Shown in pieces: positions 12,157 through 22,761 of a stretch of 64,000 nucleotides of DNA. A program made the translations under genes and the position numbers. Source of the DNA: Diabrotica undecimpunctata (taxonomy: Eukaryota; Arthropoda; Insecta; Coleoptera; Chrysomelidae). The notes beneath the pieces were generated by a model that was not told the DNA's origin, searched no databases, and saw only the letters and a list, made by a program, of their open reading frames with translations. Where the stretch lies: NCBI RefSeq assembly GCF_040954645.1, contig NC_092810.1, positions 70,864,660 through 70,928,659 on the forward strand. The letters run 5' to 3'. Position 1 is the first letter of the stretch. Each line of letters opens with the position of its first letter.

Positions 12157-12310
12157 AGCTGAACGTGTTAAGGCTTTATTTTGAATGGAAAAAATTTGAA
12201 ATTCTTTAATAAAAGAATAAATCTGTTGTTCTATTATTAAAAGCCCTTTTGTGCTCTGATATCCGTTTGTTAAAAGTTCCAACAGTTTGACCGATGTAAG
12301 TTTTTGGTTG
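12157..12310 (-). pseudogene. Penelope-like GIY-YIG fragment
   Basis: Minus strand reads PKTYIGQTVGTFNKRISEHK followed by RAFNNRTTD, the central part of a GIY-YIG nuclease with the catalytic Arg and the E-H pair. The following residues contain stops. It is a third Penelope copy in the window, covering a part of the domain that the other two lack or have damaged. Confidence 0.68.
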
Positions 12311-12660
12311 CACTACTATATACTAATTTTTATACAGCTCCGTCATATAAACTTAAAAAAAAACTGTTAGAGATTATTTTAGAACACACTAAACTTTTAC
12401 CCAAATCTACCGTAAAAACTACAATAGTTTCACAAGGAGACAGCCCAGATAATATCTATATGCCCGCTTTGTATGAAAAAACTCTCAAATAAGCGAATGA
12501 AATCAAATATCTAGGAGTAATACTAGATAAGCCGCTCAAATGGAACGCCAATTTGGTAAAAATAACCAACAAACAAAGCTTTCCCTTTAGACGTATTGAA
12601 GGGTATTGGGGAAACATGGAGTATGTTTTCCCACATACCCACCACAACAAAAAAAAACGA
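12310..12660 (+). pseudogene. LINE RT thumb fragment
   Basis: The readable part is NEIKYLGVILDKPLKWNANL (about 12500-12560), the RT thumb motif seen in jockey-like LINE ORF2 proteins. The preceding 62-codon frame (12304-12492) may be its upstream continuation but is not diagnostic on its own. A stop separates the two. The TIR element begins about 150 bp further right. Confidence 0.5.
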
Positions 12661-12800
12661 ACTGAGAAGCATACCTAATCATAAAAGGACCGATGTCGAC
12701 TACCCCAATGACCTCCATGCCTCCCTCCTCCCTAGGCCTACGATAAGACGCCATGAAGCAGGACAAAATGATATCGGAATTAAATCTGAAGATATAATTC

Positions 12801-13929
12801 TCTAGTGTTGGGGAAAAAGGGCATAAATCGAAATCTGTTGTTTTTCAGAAAGATTTATTAAAGGTTTCATTCTTATCATATAAATCCGTTTTTAAATTAA
12901 ACTAACATTTATACTAATATTATAATACGATATATTAACCAAACCTATAGACAATAATAAAGTAGATTATATCTTTTCAAATTGATGATTTTTGATTGAC
13001 TTAAGTCTTCTGGATCTGACTTTGATTGCGATTGCTGACTTAAGTCTATATGAACTAACATCCTTGCCACTAAGTATAGTAATATTGACAAGACTGTTAT
13101 TATGGTTAAATAATGATAAGTATAATAATATTCGAATAACATCTAGAAACACAGGTAAATTCAGAAACGTAAAATAATGGATGACGTTTTATTCGCTGAA
13201 AAAAATAATACAAGTAAAATACATCACTGAAAATATTTATTACGTATGTACCTCTTCTAAGTCTGGATTTTCGGCGTTTGGATCTAGGTCTTCTAAATCT
13301 GGGTCAACGTCAGCTGTTGCATTTGAATTTACAAGTTGCTCATAAAAGCTTTTGTACACATCTGGAATAAGGGGTAGTAATTTCAAGAGATCATCTTTCT
13401 TGGCCACTTGGATTGCAAGTGGCTCTGTATATTTTTTGATAAAGAGAGTGCAACCGGACGGCCACGGCGATTTAAATTCAGAATGGAGAACACTTCTGTT
13501 TTTTGATGCGATTTTTTACAATAAATCAGTCCCTGTGCCTTTGTGTATCTGAGCCATTTATAGTCGTGCCATAGAAATTTTTCGTTTTTCACTATCTTGT
13601 TTTCTTTTTACAAAGACACTTTTCAACAAGGCTGCAAAGTCATAAAAATCATCTTGTGACATTTCAAACACTTGGACCGGTTTATTTTTATTTGCGCATC
13701 GTATTAATGTCGCCCAATGATGTGGATAATTCTTCAAAATTCTTTTACATCTTTCTGCTTTCTGACATTTTTACGTTCGCAAAAACACAAGTAAATACAA
13801 ATTTTTAGAAACACAATAGACTTTGGATGTCCTTTGGATCCCAAATAAATTTATTAAATTTCATGTCGCCAGTGTACTTAAGTCAATATAGTAAAAATTT
13901 GACTTATGCCCTTTTTCCCCAACACTAGA
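12801..13929. mobile_element. 1.13-kb TIR transposon, deletion derivative of a DUF7869-type family
   Basis: Perfect 27-bp terminal inverted repeats: the left end starts CTCTAGTGTTGGGGAAAAAG at 12801, and the right end is its reverse complement ending ...CCCCAACACTAGAG at 13929. Both ends are flanked by AATT, which I read as a 4-bp target duplication (AATT is palindromic, so the arms could also be read as 31 bp). Inside, a palindromic motif GACTTAAGTC occurs near 12998 and 13036, with a related ACTTAAGTCAAT near the other end (about 13873), as subterminal repeats would. The only coding content is the C-terminal end of the protein family that fills the larger TIR element at 49.6-52.4 kb. Hence this is probably an internally deleted, non-autonomous copy. 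Confidence 0.8.
13240..13745 (-). pseudogene. C-terminal fragment of DUF7869-type putative transposase
   Basis: Minus-strand coding remnant inside the 12.8-13.9 kb TIR element. Readable pieces are YPHHWATLIRCANKNKPVQV, then FEMSQDDFYDFAALL, then KWLRYTKAQGLIYCKKS, then RRGRPVALSLSKKYTEPLAI, then LLKLLPLIPDVYKSFYEQL and an acidic tail ending at the stop at 13240-13242. The order matches the C-terminal third of the gene at 50.06-52.15 kb, where VCMEKEDF, KVEWLKIKQ, LKGRPVNLAF and IRSLLQFVPPCHHQF occupy equivalent places. The RNase-H-like core with DSCGGQN is absent, so the copy cannot supply activity. At least two frame breaks are present. Confidence 0.7.
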
Positions 13930-13967
13930 GAATTAAAAATCACCCAGAGCTGAAAATGGTACCAATG

Positions 13968-14040
<73 letters not shown>

Positions 14041-14050
14041 GTACATATAT
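13968..14050. repeat. (TA)n microsatellite
   Basis: TA dinucleotide run with C and G interruptions at both ends. Confidence 0.93.
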
Positions 14051-14344
14051 ATCTGTAAGGATGTCCTTATATAATCTTATATATATTATTATATAATGCT
14101 TATAAATAATATTTTCATTATACCAATAAGTACTTATATATCGAGTTTGAAGAATATAGCCCTTTCATTTTAAGAGCATTTCTTCAAGAAAAAGAAAAGG
14201 CATGAGAATATGAAGGCAAAACAACCTATTGATCCCGAATATAAAAGAGTTCTTCCTTACACGAATAGGAACTTATGTACTAAGTTTTAAGAACTTTTTC
14301 TTCGAAAGTTAGTGCATATATAGATTGACGGACGGAGAGACGGG

Positions 14345-14535
14345 AATTACGGTGCAGTAACCCCGGAGGTCAGCAAACCCAATCAACAGTTTTGTCAGCA
14401 TTTAATTTTTATATAAATAAAATAGTATTGTAATTAAATTCAGTTATTTTCAATCAATAAAGCAGTGCAGTATAGTTGTAAAAGTTAATAAAGGGTCTTT
14501 TTAAAAAGTACCTTCGTGAGTTTAAACCTTTAAGT
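14345..14535 (+). repeat. Errantivirus 5' LTR
   Basis: 191 bp from AATTACGGTGCAGTAACC to ...AAACCTTTAAGT, matching 21615-21805 except for one or two positions in the ATAAATAAAATAG segment. It does not have the TG...CA termini of most LTRs, which is usual for errantiviruses. It contains AATAAA near 14458. Confidence 0.92.
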
Positions 14536-14553
14536 GGCACAGTGCAGTAAGAT
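14535..14553 (+). promoter_or_regulatory. Primer binding site (probable tRNA-Ser type)
   Basis: TGGCACAGTGCAGTAAGAT directly at the LTR edge. It begins with TGG, the complement of the tRNA CCA end, and resembles the tRNA-Ser primer site used by errantiviruses, though not perfectly. The T at 14535 is shared with the LTR end. Confidence 0.6.
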
Positions 14554-14692
14554 AGTGAGAGAGTCTACAGAAGATCCTCGTCGTTCTTAAACAATTACCC
14601 GCTACGAACCAACCAACTTCCAGGGAAAACTACGGCCGTTCAACCCCAGAAGTCAACGAAAATCCAGAGTTAAAGAGTAGAAATCAATTTAT

Positions 14693-16141
14693 ATGACGAA
14701 AGACGATAAAAAGAAAGCGAAAGAAGAAAAGAAACCAGTTCCTTTGAAAAGAAATGGACCCAAGCATCATCATTTATCTGTAAGCAAATTTAAAATATTT
14801 TCTAATCATAATTTAATTGCTTCACAAGCTTCATCTTTTAAAATTAGTAATTCTCTTTCAACTATTAGTGAATCGATTATCGAACCTGGTGCTGCTTCTA
14901 TTTCGCAAAATAACTCAGCTTCTCAATTTAGTTTAAAAACCAACGTTAGTTCTTTAGATAATACTTTAAATAGCTTAGATATACCATCTATAATTATTAC
15001 TCCCGCTAGTGAATTAAATACTATAGCCATGGCACCCGCTCCCGCTCTAGTTTTCGACGTCAATAAAGATCTTTCCATCGTGCCTGATTACGATGGTAAT
15101 CCTAATGAACTTCACAACTTCATTGAAGTTACTACAATGCTTCTTAATCATTTCTGGGATCACAATAATCCCGATAACTTCCAAAATCACATGATAACTC
15201 GAGGTGTAATAAATAAAATTAAAGGAAGAGCTCGAGAAATCATTTCCGTATATGGGTGTAAAGATTGGCCCACGATAAGGACCATACTAATTCAAAACTT
15301 TGCCCATCAACGTAATGAAAATTCGCTTACAAGAGACATGGTAAACTTAAGGCAAGGACCCAACGAAACTCCTCAACAGTTTCACGAGAAAGTAATGTCA
15401 CTTTTAAACACAATTTCGAACCACATCGAACTACATACCGACAATGCAGATGTAAAGAGGAGCAAAAAGGAATTCTTTCAACAACAGGCCCTAACTACGT
15501 TCTTAGCAGGATTACGAGAACCAATGGGATCAACCATACGATCAATGAGGCCTACAAATCTTGCTTTCGCTCTTCAATTCATCCAAGAAGAAAACAATAT
15601 TAGGTATTTGCAGAAAACAACCAATTTTTCATTGCCAAATAAGAATTCTACCCACACACAACCCCAGAGACAGCCGCAGTTCACAACACCACCACAATGG
15701 CAACAACCCATGCCCAGGCCACAGTTACATCAACCATTTTTCGGAAGTAATCCAGCACCGTCCCGACCAACATTTACCCCAAGATGGCCAATACAACCCG
15801 CTCGATTCCAACAACCAAGGCAACAATTCATGGCAAACACACAACCTCCAAGACCTAACCTATGGGCAAGCAGACCACCACAACAGTACAAACCAACACC
15901 GATGTCTATAAGTACACGCCAAACGGGACATAACAGAGGTTCAAGCTTCAGAAACTTTAGGCCGCAGCAACCGCAACCACACACTCCAAAGTTCACCGTA
16001 GAGGAGCTATTCAATATTGAACAACAAGACGAAAACGATACCGATGCCTACTATGGAGAACAGACATACTACTATCCAAATCAGGACGCATATTCAGATG
16101 ACTACCACGTAGAAGATTACCAAAATACGAAGAAGATGTAA
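14693..16141 (+). CDS. gag: Errantivirus Gag
   Basis: A 482-codon intact frame for the capsid polyprotein that packages element RNA in the cytoplasm. Residues 1-100 are basic, then Ser/Asn-rich. Residues about 120-310 form the conserved errantivirus Gag core ([19 protein letters not shown], then [16 protein letters not shown]). The C-terminal 160 residues are Pro/Gln/Arg-rich with many aromatic residues and no CCHC zinc knuckle, as is normal for this group. The ATG at 14693 follows a leader of about 157 nt after the LTR. The frame ends at 16141, overlapping the open pol frame by 29 nt. Confidence 0.88.
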   Translation: MTKDDKKKAKEEKKPVPLKRNGPKHHHLSVSKFKIFSNHNLIASQASSFKISNSLSTISESIIEPGAASISQNNSASQFSLKTNVSSLDNTLNSLDIPSIIITPASELNTIAMAPAPALVFDVNKDLSIVPDYDGNPNELHNFIEVTTMLLNHFWDHNNPDNFQNHMITRGVINKIKGRAREIISVYGCKDWPTIRTILIQNFAHQRNENSLTRDMVNLRQGPNETPQQFHEKVMSLLNTISNHIELHTDNADVKRSKKEFFQQQALTTFLAGLREPMGSTIRSMRPTNLAFALQFIQEENNIRYLQKTTNFSLPNKNSTHTQPQRQPQFTTPPQWQQPMPRPQLHQPFFGSNPAPSRPTFTPRWPIQPARFQQPRQQFMANTQPPRPNLWASRPPQQYKPTPMSISTRQTGHNRGSSFRNFRPQQPQPHTPKFTVEELFNIEQQDENDTDAYYGEQTYYYPNQDAYSDDYHVEDYQNTKKM

Positions 16142-19100
16142 ATTTTCCAAAACTCCAAGAGGAAAACGAAGAAACGTAATCGAACTCAATTCGTATTCAG
16201 ATAAAAAAGAACTCCCATATATCGAAATTAAAAATCCTCCCCTTAAACTTCTTCTTGATACAGGGGCAACCAAATCATTTCTTAACCCCGAAATTGCATC
16301 CAAATTTTATAAAAATTTTATCAAACGTGAACCGTTTGTAGTCAGTTCAATATTTCAAAACCATTCACAGGAATATTGTGCTGAAATTCCAATCTTCCCA
16401 GAATTTAACTCTAATATTAATTTAAAATTCTACCTTTTTAAATTCCATAAAACATTTGATGGTCTTATAGGCCTCGATAACTTAAAACTTCTACAAGCAA
16501 ATCTTAATTTCCCAGCATTCACACTAACTACAGCACACTTAGTTCTCCCTATCTTTTATTATGAAACCAACAAAACACAATTTTATACAATTCAATTGGA
16601 ACCCAGAACAATCACACAAGTAAGACTTCCAGTAAAACAAACAAAAGGCACCATACTTATACCAAAACAAGAAATACAAGGGGCAACTCTAAGAGAAACT
16701 CTCAGTGAAGCCTGCAATCAGCTAGCCTGGACCGAAATGATTAACAATACTGATGAACCTATTCAAGTAGCACTCACCGATCCTGTTAGAAGCAATCCAA
16801 TAGATCTTCATGAATATCACCTGTATACCTCGGACATCATTCCAATGGAAATAGAAACAAGAATAGATAGCGATCCTCTCATCAGAACAGATCATCTAAA
16901 TCCAGAAGAAGAGATGCACATCAGACGATTATGCAGAAAATTTGCAGATATATTCCATAATCCTGATGATACTTTAACATTTACAAATCAAATAAAACAC
17001 CACATACGAACAACGGATGAAGTCCCAGTTTTTACAAAATCATATCGATATCCACACGTACATCGAGAAGAGGTTCAAAAACAGATCACATCAATGCTGG
17101 ACCAAGGCATCATCAGACCAAGTCAATCACCCTGGTCATCTCCAATTTGGGTCGTACCAAAAAAACCAGACGCCTCTGGAAAAATTAAATGGAGAATCGT
17201 AGTCGATTACAGAAAGATAAATGAGAAGACTATAGACGATAGGTATCCCATTCCAAATATCACGGACATCCTTGATAAACTCGGACGCTGTCAATACTTT
17301 TCCACCCTCGATCTAGCCAGTGGATTTCACCAAATAGAAATGGCAGGGGAAGATATACAGAAAACAGCATTTAACGTGGAAAATGGCCATTATGAATACC
17401 TTAGAATGCCTTTTGGTTTAAAGAATGCACCCTCTACATTCCAGAGAATAATGGACAATGTGCTTAAAGGACTCATAGGAGAAATCTGCCTAGTATACAT
17501 GGATGACATAATCGTTTACTCAACCTCACTTTAGGAACACATGGTCAACCTTAAGAAAATCTTTGAAAGACTACGAGAAACTAGGTTCAAGATACAGATA
17601 GACAAATGCGAATTTTTAAAAAAAGAAGTTGAATTCTTGGGCCACGTCGTAACTCCTGAAGGAATAAAACCAAATCCAAGCAAAATTAAAGCCATCATAG
17701 ACTATCCCATACCAAATACTACCAAGCAGATTAGAGGATTTCTAGGACTACTTGGATATTACAGAAAGTTCATTAAGGATTTCGCAAAAATAACAAAACC
17801 ACTCACCTCATGTTTAAAGAAAGATGCCAAGATAGAACACACAGAACAATTCCTAAACTGTATCAAAATCTGCAAAAACCTGTTAACCAACGAACCACTT
17901 CTACAATATCCGGATTTTACGAAGCCTTTCAATCTCACCACAGATGCAAGCAACTTTGCTATAGGCGCTATCCTGTCACAGGGTCCTGTAGGACAAGACA
18001 AACCCATTGCATATGCATCAAGAACACTGAACGAGACCGAGCTTAAATATTCTACCATCGAAAAGGAAATGCTTGCAATCGTATGGGCTACTAAATATTT
18101 TCGACCTTATTTATTTGAAAGGAAGTTTAAAATTCTCTCCGATCATCGACCACTTCAATGGCTATTCTCTTTAAAAGAGAACTCGAAACTTGTTAGATGG
18201 AGACTAAAACTCGAAGAATTCGATTATGAAGTCATATACAAAAAAGGAAAATCAAATACGAACGCTGATGCATTATCCCGTGTCGAAATCCACACTAAAG
18301 AAGTAAATACCATTGACGAACACGTAGAAGAAATAATCAGTCTATTATCCAGAAAAGAAGATGACAACATATCTATGATCAACCATCCAAACTCAGTATG
18401 TGATCCAGATGAAGAAGATCCTATGGTTAACTTAGACGAAATTATCAAAGAAAAACAAACATCCGGCCTAACTGCAGAAGAAATGAAAGTAATAGACGAA
18501 CTTCTACAAGAAGAAAACCAAAAGATTGACAGTCAGCCAACAAAATCGCTATACCAACAAGACAACACAGATGGTACCCGACATTCTACAGAGGAAAACC
18601 CAATACTCGGAATTCCAATCAGCGAAAGACCATTGAACTGTTACAACAACCAAATCATATTCAAATTGGTAAATTACAATCCTACAAAACCTATAACAGA
18701 ACAGTGCTTCCTAACAAAGAAAAGAATGCACGTCCAACTAGATAAAAACGACCTGAAAAACGATATTTTTAATTTCTTCAAGAACTACGTCGATACAAAA
18801 AAGAAATATGCCATCCTATTCGAAACTGATGAACTCTACCAGTCTGTCTGCAACATACTTCGAGAAACATTCAAGAATTCTGCATTTGATCTTGTAAAAT
18901 GTAATAATTTACTTGAAGATATAAGCAGTGTAGAAAGACAGAAAACTATCGTACAAGACTATCACCAAGGAAAGACAAATCATAGAGGAATTAATGAAAC
19001 AGAAATTCAAATCAGAAAACATTATTACTGGCCAACGTTGAAAAAGGATATAGAAGATTATATTAATCTCTGCGATACTTGTCAAACAAACAAATACGAC

Positions 19101-20015
19101 AGAAATCCAGAAAAACCGAAGTTTATGTTAACTCCAACACCAACGAAACCACTGGAAATTGTTCACATAGACACATTTCAAGCAGCAGGACAAAAATTCC
19201 TTACCATCATCGACGCATTTTCAAAATACGGTCAAGCGTACCCAATAGAATAATCAAACGGGATTAACATCTTAAACGCATTCCTGCTATTCATCACCCA
19301 CCATGAACTACCACATATGATAATTTCTGATAGTGGAACTGAATTTAAAAATGGACTTGTTCAAGAATTCGTGGACACTCACAAGATCTTAATCCACTAC
19401 ACAACACCTGATAACCCGCAATCCAATGGAATGATCGAACGCTTTCACTCCACAATCATCGAGCATCTTCGAATATTAAAAGAAAAAAAGAAAACACTTA
19501 ACATAAAAGACCAGATGCTATACGCCATTATGGCATACAACAATTCTATTCACTCAGCTACCAAAAACGTCCTTAATGGTCACATAGATGCTCAAGATCC
19601 ATTCGATATTGACATTAATAGAACACTGATAAATAATTACACACAGGAGCACAGATTGAAAACAAAAGAGATGTATAAAGAAATAAATAAAAAATTGCAA
19701 GAGAGCAAACAGAAAAACATTGAAAAGATAAACGAAAAACGACACTCTCCGATAACATATAAACCCAGCACGAAAATATACACTCGAAAAACAGTAAAAC
19801 GAAACAAACTGCTCCCCAGATTTTCACCTAAAATAGTCCAAAACAACAATCCTGTTACTGTTGATACCCAAGATACTACGGTGCATAAGAAAAATATTAA
19901 ACATCAACCATCAATAAAAACTAACCGCAAAAATACTTTACAGATGTATCTCAGTAACAGCCCAAGAAGTGAAAATCCAAAACCTTTGAGACAATCCAGG
20001 GATCCTCCCAGTTAA
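16113..20015 (+). pseudogene. pol: Errantivirus Pol polyprotein, two nonsense codons
   Basis: The pol frame opens at 16113 after a TAG and runs to 20015. In order: retropepsin ([11 protein letters not shown] at about 16250); RT ([13 protein letters not shown], then [15 protein letters not shown], then the catalytic YMDDIIVYS at about 17500); RNase H (LTTDASNFAIGAILSQ, SDHRPLQWLF, NADALSRVE); and integrase with an H2C2 finger (HRGINETEIQ...CDTCQTNK) and the D,D,E core (HIDTFQ, ISDSGTEF, NGMIERFH). A TAG at 17532-17534 falls just after the YMDD loop, and a TAA at 19251-19253 lies between the first and second integrase Asp. Both are in frame. Apart from these the frame is continuous. Pol lies in the +1 frame relative to gag, not the usual -1, so a small indel in the 16113-16141 overlap is possible. 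Confidence 0.9.
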
Positions 20016-21630
20016 GCTTGGAGAAGCCAGAATCCAAACCAGCACCCATGATTTCATCCACTATTTCCAATTGGAACCAATAGCACAGGAAATCGAAACA
20101 TTGGCATATCAATATCAAACTACAACTACAGCTATAGAAAATGGACTAAGTCAGCCGTACTTCGACAGTCTAAAGAACTTCGACATAACATTGCAGTATC
20201 TTCTTAAAACAGCCCAAGAGAAACTCGACGCAGTTTATCCAGCAACCAGAAATAAAAGAGGTCTTATCAATGGATTAGGAAATATTATAAAATCCATCTC
20301 AGGAAACTTAGATCAAGAAGACGCAGAAAGATACGATGCAGCAATTCAGTCACTTGAACTCAATCAACAAAATATTATTAACAACATTAATAACCAAATA
20401 AGCCTTAATAAGAAAATAATAAACAACTATAACGAGACAGTGACACTACTAACCCACAATCAAGAGATAATAGCCGCAGAAACCAACAAAATCCGAACAG
20501 ACTTAAACCAATTCGTCTTTGATTTCAACCATTACATGCAAGTTCGAAACGTTTTAGACCAGATGAATTTAGCCTTACAAACCATTATCCAAATATTAGA
20601 TGACCTACAGACAGCAATCACATTCGCAAAAATCAAAACTCTTCATAATGGACTTATAAAACCAGACGAAATAAGATGGACCATCCAGAAAATGCTAGAA
20701 CATCATCCAGCTTCTCAGCTACCATACCTCGAAGAAGAAGACCTGATGAGATATTACGAGATAGTAGAAGTAGATGGTTACTACTTCAACCACTCTCTAG
20801 TCTTTATCTTACATTTTCCCATTCTTTATTCCAAAGTATTCACATATTTTCATCTATATTTACTTCCAACCATAAATAACACAATAATTATTCCACCTGG
20901 ACCATATTTAGCTTCTAACTCAGAACTTTTTCAATACATGGACCTACCATGCAGAAAGAGTGAACCAAAGAAATTCATTTGTCCAGAGAAGTTCCCGCAA
21001 GAAAATACAGAAACTGACGACTGCATCAATCAAATCCTAAAATTATCCAATGATGCCGCCCAATGTCAAAACGTGCCGATCACAATTAGCACAACAATTA
21101 TCCAAAAAGTATCGGAAGCTCACTATATTGCTGTTTTCTCAAAAGCTACTAAAATCTCCACCCACTGTTCTACTTCCAAAATTGAAGTACTCAGAGGAAC
21201 ATTTCTAATAGAACTACCCCCAGGATGTGAGCTCAGAACCAACAACGAAGTTTACATTAACTCCAAAGCAACAATAAAAGAAGAACCGTTAACCCTGCCA
21301 AAAATAAAAATTAGTCTTCAAGGGGAAAATCCAACAGTAAAGCCTCTAAAATTAGATAGAATCCAGTTAGATGAACTACATAAACTCTCAACGGAAGAAG
21401 AAAGACTCCAACCCGTGTCTTTAAAAACAATGGACCATTACCATCTATGGACACCACCAATATATATCCTGGCAACAGCCCTTATCATTATTTTGGTTTA
21501 CAAATTACGAGAGATATGGAAAAAGAAGACAACCGAAGAAGAAGATACAGCCGATCCAGAATCCATACCTTCAGTTTTGTTCATCCCTCACAAAACTTCC
21601 CAAGGGGATGGAGAAATTACGGTGCAGTAA
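19990..21630 (+). CDS. env: Errantivirus Env (baculovirus F-like fusion glycoprotein)
   Basis: Frame open from 19990 to the stop at 21628-21630 with no internal stop. It has a furin-type site RNKR (about 20248-20259) directly followed by the glycine-rich fusion peptide GLINGLGNIIKSISG, a long helical region rich in Asn/Gln, paired cysteines in the C-terminal half, and a transmembrane segment (IYILATALIIILVY, about 21460-21505) before a short charged tail. There is no early ATG in the open stretch. This fits the group, where Env is made from a spliced RNA that brings its start from the leader. It overlaps the end of pol by 26 nt. The coding frame looks intact, although the element's pol is not. 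Confidence 0.88.
   Translation, partial: DNPGILPVKLGEARIQTSTHDFIHYFQLEPIAQEIETLAYQYQTTTTAIENGLSQPYFDSLKNFDITLQYLLKTAQEKLDAVYPATRNKRGLINGLGNIIKSISGNLDQEDAERYDAAIQSLELNQQNIINNINNQISLNKKIINNYNETVTLLTHNQEIIAAETNKIRTDLNQFVFDFNHYMQVRNVLDQMNLALQTIIQILDDLQTAITFAKIKTLHNGLIKPDEIRWTIQKMLEHHPASQLPYLEEEDLMRYYEIVEVDGYYFNHSLVFILHFPILYSKVFTYFHLYLLPTINNTIIIPPGPYLASNSELFQYMDLPCRKSEPKKFICPEKFPQENTETDDCINQILKLSNDAAQCQNVPITISTTIIQKVSEAHYIAVFSKATKISTHCSTSKIEVLRGTFLIELPPGCELRTNNEVYINSKATIKEEPLTLPKIKISLQGENPTVKPLKLDRIQLDELHKLSTEEERLQPVSLKTMDHYHLWTPPIYILATALIIILVYKLREIWKKKTTEEEDTADPESIPSVLFIPHKTSQGDGEITVQ
21599..21614 (+). promoter_or_regulatory. Polypurine tract of errantivirus
   Basis: CCAAGGGGATGGAGA immediately before the 3' LTR start (21615), a purine-rich plus-strand primer site. 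It overlaps the last codons of env. Confidence 0.7.
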
Positions 21631-21805
21631 CCCCGGAGGTCAGCAAACCCAATCAACAGTTTTGTCAGCATTTAATTTTTATATAAAAGAAATAGTATTG
21701 TAATTAAATTCAGTTATTTTCAATCAATAAAGCAGTGCAGTATAGTTGTAAAAGTTAATAAAGGGTCTTTTTAAAAAGTACCTTCGTGAGTTTAAACCTT
21801 TAAGT
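21615..21805 (+). repeat. Errantivirus 3' LTR
   Basis: 191 bp, near-identical partner of 14345-14535. It is followed by the CGGG target duplication (21806-21809). Confidence 0.92.
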
Positions 21806-21809
21806 CGGG

Positions 21810-22761
21810 TGACGGACTACACAGAATGACCGCAACCAACGTCTTTGCCGTGCGTATGAAGTCTAAAGATCGGGTATAAAAATCCATACTAATCGAATAT
21901 GAAATTATATGAAAAGTTATTATTTTATATGAGCACGGACGATCCAAACGTTGCTTAGCTAAACGTCGCCATGGCAGGATTCAGTCTAAGCCGCCCCATT
22001 AGATATTTTACATAAAAAACTATACCCTTTAATCCAAAATTTAATTATTATTAATCAAACTAAAGAATCTGTGTCCACTTGATGTACAACTGGCTGTAGC
22101 TTTGGTAACTTTTGCCAGATTGACCCCAAATTAAAATAATTTTGCCTTGGACCAAGCGAAACTTATTTATAATGCGTTAAGACTCTAAAAGTTTTCCTTC
22201 TAAGTAAAAAAAGTTTTAATAATGAAAATCTGTATCTGAATTATCTAAACCGTATATAAATATAAAATACCCAACCAATTCTAATTGGTTATCAACTTCA
22301 AATTAATAATATATATTAAAAAACTACTATAGACCGCAATATCATATCAGTATTGTGTGTAGGTAGATATTTCACGAAAATAGGCCCCGTATTATTCAAA
22401 TAAAATTCCAAATTATTCATTAAGTAATTTTCAAAGTTAAGTTGAAAAACCCTTGGTATCTGATAACTCTATTTCTGGTCTAATCAATATTTCAAGGAAA
22501 ATTCGCAGTTTTCATCTTTAGACGAATAATAGCCAAATAACATGAAATTTAAATTAGACACTGTGAGATATTCGTGAAATTTAAATGTGATCATATAATG
22601 CCTAGTACGAAACCTTTCTCTCATTTTGTACGATATGATAATGAAAATTGGGAGGAGCAATTATAAAGATGATCGCATTTTAAAACGTTTATGTGAGGGA
22701 TTTTTTTGATATAACCCAGATTTACGCACAGCCGGAATCTAAAATAAATAAATATATATAT
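21810..22761. other. No gene seen; spacer between two LTR elements
   Basis: AT-rich with no convincing frame. It ends in AAATAAATAAATATATATAT, a TA-rich tract into which the next element is inserted. Confidence 0.5.

Larger units (their letters stand above)
14345..21805 (+). mobile_element. Errantivirus (env-carrying Ty3/Gypsy endogenous retrovirus), full length
   Basis: Complete LTR element of 7,461 bp with the order LTR-gag-pol-env-LTR. The two LTRs are 191 bp each and nearly identical. Flanking CGGG at 14341-14344 and 21806-21809 is a 4-bp target duplication. Errantiviruses (Drosophila gypsy, 17.6, ZAM group) are insect retroviruses or retrotransposons whose Env is related to the baculovirus F protein, and this element matches that group in gag, pol and env. 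The near-identical LTRs argue for a fairly recent insertion, yet pol contains two in-frame nonsense codons, so this copy cannot make a complete polyprotein. Confidence 0.92.

Noticed and set aside
12801..13929. piggyBac-derived MITE
   Set aside because: The flanks are AATT, not TTAA, and the coding remnant inside matches the DSCGGQN family, not piggyBac.
14345..21805. Env as a domesticated host fusion protein
   Set aside because: It sits in its normal place inside a complete element with LTRs and a target duplication, so viral origin in situ is sufficient.
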